Origin: Polyodon spathula
Taxonomy: Eukaryota > Chordata > Actinopteri > Acipenseriformes > Polyodontidae
Assembly: GCF_017654505.1 (NCBI RefSeq)
Contig: NC_054535.1
Coordinates: 86,308,785 to 86,372,784 of the forward strand
Length of the DNA: 64,000 nucleotides
Reading direction: 5' to 3'
The position numbers and the translations under genes were made by a program. The number at the start of each line of letters is the position of its first letter. Within the stretch, counting starts at the first letter, position 1. Below the pieces are notes generated by a model, which did not search any database, had not been told where the DNA came from, and saw nothing but the letters and a program-made list of their open reading frames with translations. Below, in pieces: positions 12,285 through 24,877 of the stretch.

Positions 12285-12420
12285 TGGGGTGGAGGCACAG
12301 AGAGGTCAAGTGACTTGCTGAAGGTTACACAAAGAGTTAACGGATAGCATGGGATTTGAACAGAAAAGCTCTTGGCTCATAGCCACTAACTACAGTATTA
12401 CACTACCAGATTCCACTTCT
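12285..12420 (-). repeat. MIR-like SINE fragment
   Basis: The + strand reads GAGGCACAGAGAGGTCAAGT, then GACTTGCTGAAGGTTACACA, GGGATTTGAACAG and TAGCCACTAACTACAGTA in that order. This is the hallmark order of an antisense MIR/CORE-type tRNA SINE, whose box B is the complement of GGATTTGAAC. It is degenerate, and ends are estimated. Confidence 0.65.
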
Positions 12421-15400
12421 TTCAAGATTGTTAGAATATTTGAGACAAGTGCCCACAGTTACTCATGTCTCAATTGTCCATTCCTAATTTACCTATTTGC
12501 TTACTCAGTAAATGTTAGATATTACAACATAGTATAACCTTAATAATCTATATAATTAATGCGGGAAGGAGCAGGATTTTCATGTTCGGATATTCTCTCA
12601 TAATTTAAATATTTGTGCGGATAGTCATTTGTTTTTCAAAAAGTAATAAAAACCTTTATGTTGCTCTGAACGCAGGCAGAGACAGCATAGGAGCAGGGGA
12701 GGGGATGTGGCCATGGCCCCTGTGTGCGTGCCTTTATTTTACAGCAGGACCTTACAGTATGTAACACATTAAAATAGAAAAATATCTCAGGAGTAAAGAA
12801 TAAGTTGAGTAGGACTTACTTTACCCCAGCGAATTAACTACAAAACAAAGGATGCTAAATAGCTGTTCAAATTAAACGTTGTTTTTGTTTGTTCGTGAAA
12901 TACATAGCACATAAAGTTGACAACACATTTTATTTAATTTTCATTTGTTTCATTCCTTGCCATTGCCGTTATTTCAAACAGTGGCCATCGACACGTTTTC
13001 ATAAAGTAATAACATGAGGTTCACTTGCACCTTTTTGTAGCTGAACAAGCAAATGAAAACTCAAATTTAACTCTAAACAAACATGGAAATGGCTTTGTAA
13101 AGTGAATGGGGGAAAAAAAACTCACTGTTTTGGTTCTCGTTTGTCAAATTCTATGTAAGAGTCAAAACAAATTATATATAATATATACAGTCTATATAAA
13201 AATCACTACACAACATTTTCAGGAAGTAGGGTACTGTTTAAGCAAGCTTTTTGCTGTCTAAAACTTTAATAGAGGCTTAAGAATTGCTGTGTTGATTCCC
13301 TGTTTTTATATATATATAAAGGGCTGCTGTGTATAGTTGTCTGTGCAGTCGATGAAATTGCTTTGTTTTGTTGCCTTGATTCCTGTGAAGGCTTCAAATG
13401 TGAAATGCAGGATAAAAGGCTTAGAAATAAAAAATAAAAATAAAAACTCTAAAGTTGCAAGTAAGTCCCCTGCTGTCGTATTTTTTATTTTTATTTTTTT
13501 ACTGTAATGACTGACTAGAGAAACAACAAAATAATTTATTTTGGTTGGAGTGGAAAAGAAAAACTAAAGTTTTTTTTGTTTTTTTTTTACTTACAGCCCG
13601 TTTTTAAAGTTAACAATGCTATTTTTCAATACAATTCAGTACCAAATGACTCTTACTAGAGAGCACTCAAACCGAATGGAAAAAATAGAATCCTGTAGAT
13701 TTACAGTTTTGTGTTGTCCGTGGTGTACATATGGTAAATTAAATCATCCTAACTACATTTTTTGAAACTGTAAAAACTGAAATGGGAAAATAATAAAACA
13801 GATTTCATAGGGCCCTAACTGTTACTTATGAACCTGTTTTTGCTTTAACTCACTGTCAATGTTAAAGCTGAAAACCATGTTAGAAATCATGTTAAAAATC
13901 CCTGTTTCTGTAATGTTAATAATACTCAATACTGAAAAAAACTGCATTGTTTAAATGTTCAATGTTATTGAAAATGTAATTCCTTTAGAAGAGATTAGTG
14001 ATGGCCTTAGAAGGCTTTGATAAAGGGAAAAAAATAGGTAGATTGCACCCTCCCCCAGTATTTATACCTCTCCTGACTCAGAGGTGACCAGCCGCCAGTG
14101 AATTCAGTGCACCCTCAGGGTGAACATATGTGTTGGCAAAAAGGCTACATGCTGTAAAACCTTACTGTTGAAGGAGTTTTGTGCTTTGAAATACGCATTA
14201 GAGGATGGGACCTTTTTAAAGAGCAATTCGGCACGCAGGGACTGTTTCTGTTTTATTCAACGAGGTTACCAACATACTGGAGCCAATTAAGATGGGCTGT
14301 AAGGATTCTGTTGATATCCCTGTGTGGGTTTCAGCCCCTGCAGTCATTATTAAAGAGCACAACTGGTTAGCAGCATCTTCAGTTATAACATTGGTGAGCT
14401 TTCCATATAATCAAGTGGACCTCATTTGAATACTGTAGCACTGTTGTGGTCTACTGCACTCTTAAGTTTTGTATATAATCCTAATTATTTTTAAACATGA
14501 TTTTTTTTTTTTTTTTTTTTAAATATCAAGCAGCTTCCACTTGTAACCAAATGAGAGATTTTTTTTCATACTCTTTTTTTTGTTGTTCTTTATGAAATAG
14601 CACTGTCATACTCCCGCTTCTCTGACTTTATAATTCAAAATATCAGTGCTGAAATACTATGTATAAGGATACTTAACAATGCCAAGTCCAAATAAAGTCC
14701 TACAGCAGTTTAAAACTGTTACCTTACAAGCCCATGTAAACTGTTTTGTAGAGAGAGCGAGATGCCTTTGAAAATGAGACTTTTACAAACTGTTCTGCAG
14801 CCAACATATTTATTGTTGGTAAAGGTGTAGATTTCACCAATTTCAAATGACACCAAGCTTGTGCTTTCATTGCCAGTCTGTGCTTAGGGTGGAAAAATTC
14901 ATTTCTATTATTCACATGCATAATGGTTTGTCCCCTGATGAACTTGGTATACCTAGCCTGATCTATAGCTTTAGAGCTACAGAGTCCTTAATGTTTTAAA
15001 TATTTAATCTCTCCAGGGTTCATTTTGGCATAGACACAATGTGGGCAACGTGACATGTAACAAATTGCTATAGGTAGTGGGTTATTTTTAAACAAAAACA
15101 CATAATTATACCATATCTTGGTTGGTTTCTAGAAAAAGATATGTGAAGAATCTCTTGAATCTCTATCCTTGGCAGAATCCAAGATTAATAGACAAGGAGA
15201 CAAATGTGCTACCCAGCGTGAAACCAAGGGTCTAATGGTTAGGGATCTCACTTTCATTTATTTAGTAGAAACAGTACATCTGCTTTTGTTTTTAACATTT
15301 TAGATAAATGATAAAACTATTGTTTTTAAAAAGAGCAGATGCTTAGATATTAAAGTAGGCTTTTGATTGCAGTATTTATCAGGAGGAAAGAGTTAACTGG

Positions 15401-16686
15401 CTGCCATCTCTTCCAGTTTGAATCAAGTGATGGTTTAGTAAAAAAAGAAAAATGCATTTATGTTTATAATTTGGATTAAATAAATACTTTGAATAGTAAC
15501 ATGCAAGTCAGGTACAGCAGTTGAAGGGGATGTCCAGTAATTGTACCAATACTTTTTTTTGGTTGTCTGAACTATAACACTGATTCTATATTGTGTAATA
15601 CATACTGGCTGCTTATTAATTTGTAGAATTGAATGTGTATCCTTACCAAAATCAGAACAACACTGGATGTGACCACACTTGACTCACTACTGTAACTCTT
15701 GATATGCCAAATTGGAGCAAACCATTTTTTTTTAAAATAACTCAGTCTACTTTAATGACTATGACATTTTATGGGCCTTTGGTTCATATAAAAGACCATG
15801 CCGTTTAATTACTGTGGGGAGGGGAGAGTGTGCCCCTGGTCGTCTGCACAATTAGGTCTATTGTTCCTGTAATTACCATTTGTTCTATTGCTTCCCTGCT
15901 AATTGCCAATGTGACATATTCTTGATGAATACAGGCAGCATTTAGCTAAATGGGCTTAGAGGTTTGCTGACCAGACAGAAATGGGGTTGTGGTTTTTATT
16001 TTGATCAAGACGTGCACATACAGTAAATGATATATCCTTTTTGGTAAACGTCATCTTATTTAAATAGTAAAAAAAGAATAGGGTCCTATGCTGTATAAAC
16101 TACTAACCTTAGCAGAGTTCTAGTAAGCCTAAGTAAGGTTGGTACAGTAAGTCATACAGTACACACCCCATACTTTTAAAACTGCTGTCATTGCATGTCA
16201 CTTTGTAGGGACTCAGACTAAAGTATTGCTTTGTGGAAAGGGTTAATTTTGGGTTATGGTTTCATATTAAGCTGTCAAGTGTAAAACAGCATTATTGGAT
16301 ATACTAATGTGATATTTTAAAGTGCTTATCATTAAGAAACAACAAAACACAGGACATGGTAACTCCATCAGACAATCGTTACAGGAGATCTTTGCCTTGA
16401 GATAAAACGAGGTCCATCATCATTACAATACTGGCATCAGTTAACAGGCAAGCGTTGTTTCAGGGCTTATAATGGGGTATATTTATAATGAAGCTTGTTT
16501 TTATGAAGCTGCGGTGATGGCATCCAATAACAAATACTGTTGGTGTCATGGTGCTTCTTGGTTCAGGCATTGGTTCTTATACAGCAGAATGGAGAATTTG
16601 AAATGAAGGGAACGATGGAAGTTTCATCTCATGTGATGCTAAGTGTGTTTCAGATACTAGAGATGGTTAATCACAATGAATTCCTA

Positions 16687-16965
16687 CAGCTAAAGGTTTT
16701 GCAGCACCCTATAATGTTAACTAATATTGCTTCGTAAATTCAAATGAAACCAGCTGAACAATGTTACGTTAACATATTGAATTACATACCACTGTTTGCC
16801 ATTTACATAACCAAAAACTGACAAAAAATAAAGTGTGACATTTTGAAATACTGTACTCTGTTACTAGTATGGCTTCCGGTAGACTCTTGCAGTATAGCTT
16901 TGTAGTTTATTTGATTACATGATGTTAAATAATATATGTAAATGATGTTAATATATTTAAAACTG
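16687..16965. mobile_element. Degraded copy of a Tc1-type MITE
   Basis: It aligns with the complete copy at 46819-47180 through TTGCTTC...AATGAAACC, CATATTGAATTACATACCAC, GTGACATTTTGAAAT and GGCTTC.GGTAGACT. The left TIR is recognisable but mutated (ACAGCTAAAGGTTTTGCA). The right TIR has been lost. Confidence 0.65.
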
Positions 16966-19690
16966 TTCAGTAGTTTAATACAGAAGATTTAAATCTTTCA
17001 GACAGCAGAATTCCAGTGGACTGCAGACAGTTATACTGATCTGACAGGGGCCAGCTGCTTTGAACTGAGTGGATGAGTTGGGATGAGCTTCCGGCAGAGT
17101 AGTTGGGTCCTGCTTGTGATCTGCAGTATGTACAGTATCAAACAATAGTTTTGATGCACAAACAGTATATATGGAAGAATTCAAGATAGGAGTATGACTA
17201 GCTGTCACTTATTTTTTTTTTATCTGTTAAGTTTTTTATATACTGTATAAAGGAGTAGGCTCAAGATGTAATACAGTTTTCCACTACGTTCTGCCCATCA
17301 GCATTCATGCTTCAGTTTCTTAATGTGCCTCAGAGCTTCCCACTGCTTGTATCATGACATTTGACCTTACAATTTTAACAAGAAAATGACAGCGGCTAAC
17401 TAGTGTTCAGCAGACATAAAAAACATAATGCTGAACATAGTTGGCGTTCTAAAACAGTACCTTACAGCAGTGGTTTTCAACCTGTGATACGTGTACCTTT
17501 ACTAGTATGCGACAGACTTGCCGCTGGTATGCACTGACAGTTCTTTATGACGATATGATTTGTCAAAACACAATGGTCCCTCAGTTGCACCATCGAAATC
17601 TGTTTGTACCACTGAATCACAGAGAAATGGGAAGTTATGATGCAGGGCTCCAGACTGCGACTAAAATGGTTACAAATGCAGCATTTTGACAACTTCTTTT
17701 TTTTTTGTTTTGTTTTTTTTGTTGGGGGTTAGGCACAAAAATGCTGCATCTCACTTCAAAAGCAAGTGTCAATATTTACGAATGCGACGTGACGTCAGTC
17801 TGTATCACATGTTTTAATAAACTGAAGTGCGAGAAGGACGGTAACAATTTGATGGAATAAAAATGCTTGCAAGTGCAGAGATGTATATTAACACCAGCAG
17901 AAAGTTTTGAGTCAACATGATTGGATTTTGTTTGTCTGTGGCGTCTTGCGTCTCAGATATAATAGATTTAGTTACATTGTTTACCGTCAGGAGTTTAGTT
18001 ATGATTTAATTGCACAGTATTCCATAGTTAGGCGATGAGCTGATAATACCTCTTCAGCCAAAGAAGCAGGCACAGTAATTTAAGAGCACTGTTACCATTA
18101 TGTAAAACAGTATGTAGCGTGAGTTTTGTACTAAAGCAGAACCCGATCTGATTAGAATCAGTCGATTTGAATGGGGCATTATCAAGGTAAATCAAGCAGG
18201 GTCACCCTTTGCAAGGAAAACAAAGTTTATAAACTGACCATTTAAAAAATGTGAAAGCAGAACACACAGAAATACTTAGGACTGTAATTAGGAAGTGCAC
18301 TGTGTACTGCAACGTACTTGATTGCAGTTAACAAAAAACAAAAAAATAACCAAAAAAATATTTACTAAATTTAGCATTTACATTGTGCTAATGAAAATAT
18401 ATGACAGTGTGCTTGTAGTGTATTTTTAATATCGGAAGCATAGCAGAACAAACTCACTGCAATTTATACTTGTTTTTATTAAAGAATGAAAGGTATGTAA
18501 TTCATAAGAGCTGTCTGTGTTACATGCTGTCAGATCAGGATGTCACTAACACTGAGCATTGGAGCTGCAGGATGCCAATTCCCATATTACAATTGTACAC
18601 AAAGGTGCGGTCACCAATTGCATACACAACACTTGCAAAATATAAAAAATGTAAACTTGCCGAGTTCATTGCAGTCATCAGCTGCATAGATTAACCATTC
18701 ATCAGAATGAGGCAACCAACAAGTGGGTACAGACACAACAGACCTGGCTGTAGTGGAGTAGGTCTTGGTTTTATTAAGGTATTTCATGATTAAATTCATT
18801 TTAATATAAGCATTTTCCAGATATTTAAGTCAGATTTTTGTCTGTGCGACATGCTGTGGTGATTCCTGAACATTCTTAACCAGATCTAATTCATAGCTCG
18901 TTGATTAGACCAAGGCACAGGACACAAACTGTGTTAACTCTTTGAAGCTCGCCTTCCAAAATGCTATCTGATTGTCTGGCCTCCTAAGGTGTCATAAAAC
19001 TTACCAAGGGAAGCTTGTGTTGTGTATAGTGGCAATGCAGTTGTACCTTTATTGTGTTAAACGTTAGTTAAAATGCTTTAAGAATCATTTTTAACTACAT
19101 AACTTGTAGACATAAGTTTAAAAGTTATTTTAAGTAAGTTTCCCAATAAACCTTTATTGTGTTTTAAAGGAATATTATAAACTAAACTATTTTTGAATAT
19201 TATCTTTTCATTGTATTATGTGTTTTTTAACTAACTAACTTCCACAGAGAAAACGACTGTGTTAAAAAGACTTTGTTTTAAACATCACACCCACAGAATA
19301 AGTATCAAACTTATATAGTGTGTTTACAAAAACTGAACTGAAGCCATGCTATTGAAATCGTCACAGTACGTAATGTGCGTCTATTCAACTAGATGCTGAA
19401 CATTGTACTTGCGTACCTAGTCATTTGGAAGCTAGCGCATGTATACGTTATGCATGACTGATCCAAACAATGCATGATGAACTATTAAGACTGCTTCACT
19501 AATGCAGAACTCTATAACCAGAGAGCACATCAAGGATTCATTATGAAAATTTAACAATGCATTACTTTTCCTTGAATGTTTTATTTTGTTTCTTCTTTAT
19601 ACATATGTAGCCTAACCTTTTGTTCTTCTTCCTTATAACAAATACACATTTATGATTGATTTTAAACACTTAAACATACATATTACATTA

Positions 19691-20237
19691 CACTATGTAA
19701 CACAATTTTTGTTCCTGGGTAGTAAGTGTTATTTCCTAATTGCTTATGCCTCAAAAGTATAGAAAATGTCTATTATTCCCCACAAACTTTGCTTTTGTCA
19801 CCAGGACAGGTAAATTTCAAAATATCACTATTTCCAATGAGAAAATGGGCAAATTTGTGTCTTTTCATTCACATAAAGTCAGAAAAAAACAACATATGAA
19901 TCCAAATTAACATGTATTTATACTAAAGTAATACAAAAATGACTACAAAATATTTAGAAGTGAGTAGTTTTTCTGGATTTATGATTATACTGTAAATTTA
20001 CAGTATAATCGTAAATCTCGAAAAACTACTCGCTTCTAAATCTTTTGTAGAACGAAAAGACACAAATTTGCCCGTTTTCTCATTGGAAATAGTGATATTT
20101 TGATATTTACCTGTCCTGGTCACAAACGCAAAGTTTGTGGGGAATAATAGCCATTTTCTATACTTTTGAGGCATAAGCAATTAGGAAATAACACTTACTA
20201 CCCAGGAACAAAAAAAAAAATTAATTGTTACACAGTG
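19691..20237. mobile_element. Fold-back element: 547-bp near-palindrome
   Basis: The element begins CACTATGTAACA and ends TGTTACACAGTG. Its two arms (19691-19996 and 19997-20237) are inverted copies meeting at the perfect centre ATACTGTAAATTTACAGTAT (19987-20006). Matching blocks include TTGTTCCTGGGTAGTAAGTG near both tips, CCTCAAAAGTATAGAAAATG, and the CCAATGAGAAAA block. The right arm lacks about 65 bp present at roughly 19872-19937 in the left arm. It has no transposase. The 60-codon open frame inside the right arm is incidental. The superfamily is not determined because no clear target duplication was seen. Confidence 0.8.
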
Positions 20238-21997
20238 TTCTTAATTGTTAATTTTTTCATCATGAATCTAGGGATAATTTAGCCAGAATCGCTAGTTCTT
20301 ATTAAGGTATTGTGTTTATTATGGTTGATAATTACATTATGATCTATAATGGATATTTTCTTTAATGGTAATTGGCGAGGACACAGTTTGTGACACAAAT
20401 CCTAGATATACAACGTAAATATGCACAACAGTTTTACAACAGCCCTTTAAGATTGCACATAGTTACTGGTGCACCTGGTGGTCCCTGCTGGAAACACTGG
20501 TACTTGAGATGAAGAGGTTGCTTTACAGTGCTGCTTTTACCTTGGCAATTTCACCCTTCTGCCCCCTTCTTTATTAGTTTGTTTTATTAATAATGTGGCT
20601 TAAATAGTTCAGAAAAGCGAAGTAATCTATAAAAGATAGTGATATTCAAAGATTGCGTTGAATAGTTTTCCTAATTTAAGTTGTATGCGAATTTGACCGC
20701 AGTCATACTGTACCATTCTACATTTCCCTTTTAGTTCAACTAATGAGGGATTTCAAAAATGATGCCATTGTGACTACTGGATGACAGAGGGCAACACCAA
20801 CTGGGACCACTGATCTACTGTAGGAAGAGTCAAATTAAAAACACTTCAAAAATAACCTTTGTTATTTAAGGCAGTTATAAACTGGTATTTATAGATGTAA
20901 TTTCAGTGGTTGGTCAGGGAAGGAGGAGAGCCAGTCTTTTTAAGTCTATTTTTTTTTTTTTTATATTTATTTTTTTGCTGACTGGTCTGCACAATTGATT
21001 AGGACCCCTGGGGGTGCTGCTCATTTGTCTTCTCTAAGCCCTTTGTCAATACTGCTCTATCAAGATATTCTGTTAGAGACAGCTTTAATGGATCTGTGCA
21101 CAGTGTACTCTGCTGCAGGCTATGTGTCGGCTTTGCTTGATTCATGCCCTCATTTGTTATTACTCCTTAAGAGAACATCTTTCAGGAAACCTCAAAGTCA
21201 CGAAGAAAGAAGGCTAATTAATTGTTATAAAATATGCCAGGCACATGTGAGGCAGCTACATCATTTAAACTTTACAGAAGGCACCTAATACAACTTCAGT
21301 TTTAAAGTCTTGGGACTGGAGATGTGTCTTTACACAGAAGGGCCTTTAACAAATGGAAAGAGTGCATGCATAGATTGTAGATGGGTCCAAGGAAACCATG
21401 CAGTTCTGTTTTTGATTTGTTTACGTGCAGTGTGACCATTTCCATGGCAGTGCTGATGAAAGTATAGGCCATGTCCTTCAGTTCACATAGTTTGTTCTCA
21501 GTGTGCATATCGCTTTCTTTCAATCACAAATGACAGGGCAAGATGGGTTCAGTCTCACTTGATTAAACACGGGTCATTATAGCCTATAATATAAATGGAC
21601 CATGCACTCAAGAAATCATACTTGTTGCACATAATTGATGCTCTCATGCAACTGTTTGTCATGACATAAAAGCTGTGGTGCAAATTGGCTGGATGAGTCA
21701 CATCCAAATTGTTGTCAGTGGTGGCTGTGGACTACCTGTCTGTGTTTAGGAAAGTCACTTCATTTTAATATTCCTGTTATTACTTTTTCAGTAATTGTTA
21801 TGTAAAAACAGTGTAATTCTAAGTACGATTTCCACTCATGTGGCTGTGCATCTAGAGAGAACATTTTTAGTCAGTACTACATAAGAGGTAGTTTTTCATC
21901 AATTTTTCAAACTAAAAAAAAATGTAGGTACAATTGAGAATGTTTCTGTTCATTGGTTTCTTTTTCTTGTAACTTCAACCACTCAAATTATATTATA

Positions 21998-22214
21998 CAG
22001 CTATGGCCAAAAGTTTGCATTACTCTATGTAATTAATAAATTTTGCTTCATAAAACATATTGAATTACATACCACTTTGTAGTTTTCCGTATACTTAACA
22101 AAAAACTGACCCACAGTTTTTCTTTTTTTTTTTTTTTTTTTTTTTAATTTTTTTATTTTGAATTCTGTCTCAGTCCTAAAATTCTAGGTGATGCTAAACT
22201 TTTGTCCACAGCTG
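21998..22214. mobile_element. Short Tc1-type MITE copy
   Basis: The left end is CAGCTATGGCCAAAAGTTT after a TA, and the right end CTTTTGTCCACAGCTG is followed by TA (22215-22216), as expected for Tc1/mariner target duplications. The internal sequence matches the longer copy at 46819-47180 but is deleted and carries a T-run of about 27 at roughly 22119-22145. Confidence 0.78.
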
Positions 22215-23799
22215 TAGAACTAGACAAAGTAGAGGTTTAATCAGTGTCGGGTTGCGGGGGTTGGAGAGAAAGATTAAATGTTAAAATTATGAAGTATTAG
22301 TACAGCAATATAAAATAAGCTGTTTAAATTGCAGATGTATAAAAATAAACAGATGGAGATGCAGACTGATGTGAAAACAACGTGTAGTTTGGAGTGTTAA
22401 ATTATTCAGTTCTGTTGGCTGTGCTCTTTAATCTTCTCTCTCATTCTTAGTAAGGGCATTCACTGCCGCAGTTGCCGAGTTCTGTAATAAGCAATCACTA
22501 TCCACAGCTGAAGGAATAACATATCCATTTACATGAGTGACCACCTGGCAAATAACAGGCGACACACCACCGACCAGGGGAAGGGGTGTTTTTTTCGTTG
22601 CAGAGCTGACAGAGGAAGGTCCTGCTTCAAATGAAGAGGGAGATGTTGTGAAATAAGAATGCCAGTCATTGTTAATGCAGCGTTGTATCTTCTCGGGCTT
22701 CTCTTATCAGCTAGATGCTTTCTCAGGACATGCGATTAATTGGGGTTCAGGAGTCAAAATAAGCAGCGGCAGCTCGCAGAATTTCATTCCATGTAATTGC
22801 CTGGCTGGCTGTAATGATATTATGTATCTTGAATGATAATATGTAGACATTCTCAAAAGGTTACATATGAAATAAGATCGATGTAAAACACACCCCCATT
22901 AGTGCACATTTTTGTTTCAAGGTACAGAATAGTCTTGTGGCTCACACTGACATATTCCAGTATCCCATTAGAGTCCGTTATGCATTCTCTCAGCATCCTA
23001 TTATTTTAGTTTCTATTTTCAGTGTGTTTTACATTAAATTTTCACTGAAGCAAACTATTATCACTAATTGCTATAAATAAAATATGTCTATAAATCTAAA
23101 TTATGCTATATTATGGCTCTATGAATTATAAAAAATAACCTGTGGTAGCTAATCAATATTCCATTGAATTGAGGAACCAACTTGAAAACATGTCCCATTG
23201 ATTTTTGTTAAATTTGTTTTCTAATGTTTTTTGGACTGTCCACTTTTAACCCAAATGCATCCTGTAATAGCTGTAAAGCTGTGGACTGTGGCTTTACTAT
23301 GTGGTTGGCACTGTAAAAGCTGGCATTGATACAGAGTGAAAGGAGCCATTGCACATCTTACAGTTAAAGCAATTGTTAACAAGATTTAAGTTCACAGTAT
23401 GGCAGTGTTTAGAAAGTGTAGACATTTGCATGATGCAGATGTTCCTTTGAAAGCTGGTGTCATTTGTGAAAAGATTTATGGAAGTGCCTTTTAGCTTCCA
23501 GCTGGATTAGCATTAAATGAGTTGCTTGATTCCGTGAATTAAACTTAATATGGAGTAAGTTCCAAAGGCTTTGCCCCAGATGCTAATGGAATGGGAAGGA
23601 TTTTGTTTTTCTTTGTGGTTTATATCTGTGGCAAAGTAGCTTGCAGTGTGCAGGTGCAGGAGTGATGTGGTGATCAATGAAAGGCAGACCAGAAGAATCC
23701 AAAGTGCAAGGAGGTTTATTTTTATAATCCTGGTCTGGTGGCCATGAACAATAATCCCAGGCAATACACAGCAATCCTGTTTGTGGATGATAAACAGAT

Positions 23800-24170
23800 G
23801 TCCTGATGGGATGTATTTTTAATATTTTATAAACTTGCTGTTGCAGCTGCACTAGTGGACCACAATGGAACTGCCTCCGGGTATCGCTTTGCATAATCTA
23901 CCACCAATATATGCATATTGAGTCAGAAGGTATCAAAGGGCCCACTATGTCCTTTGCAATGCATTCAAAAGGGGTAGAAATAATTGGCAGTGGGATAAAA
24001 GGGACGGGGAGCACTCGACCCAGCGCTACTTGCTGGCAGTCTGGGCATGTGGCTACATATTTCAGCACATCTTTATGAAGTCCTACCCAATAAAATTGAG
24101 CCAACATTCGCTCCCTTGTCTTATCAGCTCCGAGGTGCCCCGCAAAATGAATATCATACGCCATCCTCAT
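23800..24170 (-). pseudogene. Gypsy integrase remnant
   Basis: The 90-codon frame ending at 23898 has the integrase zinc-binding module (H8, H12, C42, C45; HFAGHLGADKT and CPDCQQVA). It then has the start of the core with one catalytic-type aspartate in IAKDIVGPL (D74). A frameshift follows at the YAKR-like block. A further fragment to about 23810 (ILKIHPIRTSVYHPQT) represents the end of the core. The second catalytic aspartate region is deleted, so no active enzyme could be made. Confidence 0.78.
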
Positions 24171-24877
24171 GACCTCGGTTCAACAACATGCTGTCCTGTG
24201 CTCATGGCAAGGTTTACTCTATAAGGTAATTGTCTCTTGATAATGAAGTGTGGAATTACTAGCTCCCCAGTGCCGTCAACATCCTTACCTTCATTAGACC
24301 GGACCTGTACCCAAGTGTGCACTAGTGAGGGGTCGTTGTGTTGTCCCCACACTATGTTTGCACTTGAGTGCCACATGTCTGGGGCTGGAGTAGCTTCTGC
24401 TCTAGATGCCTCACCCTCTCGGTCACACTGCGTTTCGACCCCCTTTGACTGGGGTTTGTTACCATCCAAGCATTCTCCCACCAGACCCCAGCCTTGTCTC
24501 ATTGATGCTCCCTCCCATTTTTTGGTCCTTCTCTCTTTATTTGTTTTTCTAGGATGGAAGACATAAGAAAACATTTCAGCTTGAAAAGGGAACATATTGC
24601 CAATCTGTTCCCTTTTTCCTTTTTCTGCCACGTTTATATGTGTGGCAGAGACTGCCATTAATTCTTTAAATTTTGGCCAGTCTCTGCCCAGAATAACTGG
24701 GTGCGGTAGCCTTTCCGCCACCCCTATTACCAGGTAACGCTTTATCGGTCCTGCCGATAAGTACACTGTTCTAAATAAAGGGTTTGCCATCCCAAATAAT
24801 AAACAGTCAATTTTACACACACAGTATATAAACACGGTCACCAGTACTGCATGCGTGCTGCAGTGCTCGTGGTGCAA
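24167..24877 (-). pseudogene. Gypsy protease-end / linker remnant
   Basis: A 236-codon minus-strand frame contains VAERLPHPVILGRDWP at about residues 53-68. This is the conserved C-terminal block of Gypsy retropepsins (the ILGRD motif). The catalytic DTG part is not present, because the frame upstream is LTR sequence. The last 30 residues (LVIPHFIIKRQLPYRVN) correspond to the linker between RNase H and integrase. About 400 codons of reverse transcriptase and RNase H normally found between these points are therefore deleted. Confidence 0.7.

Noticed and set aside
23583..23894. 103-codon minus-strand frame as a gene
   Set aside because: It joins an integrase scrap to LTR sequence and is part of the deleted Gypsy element.
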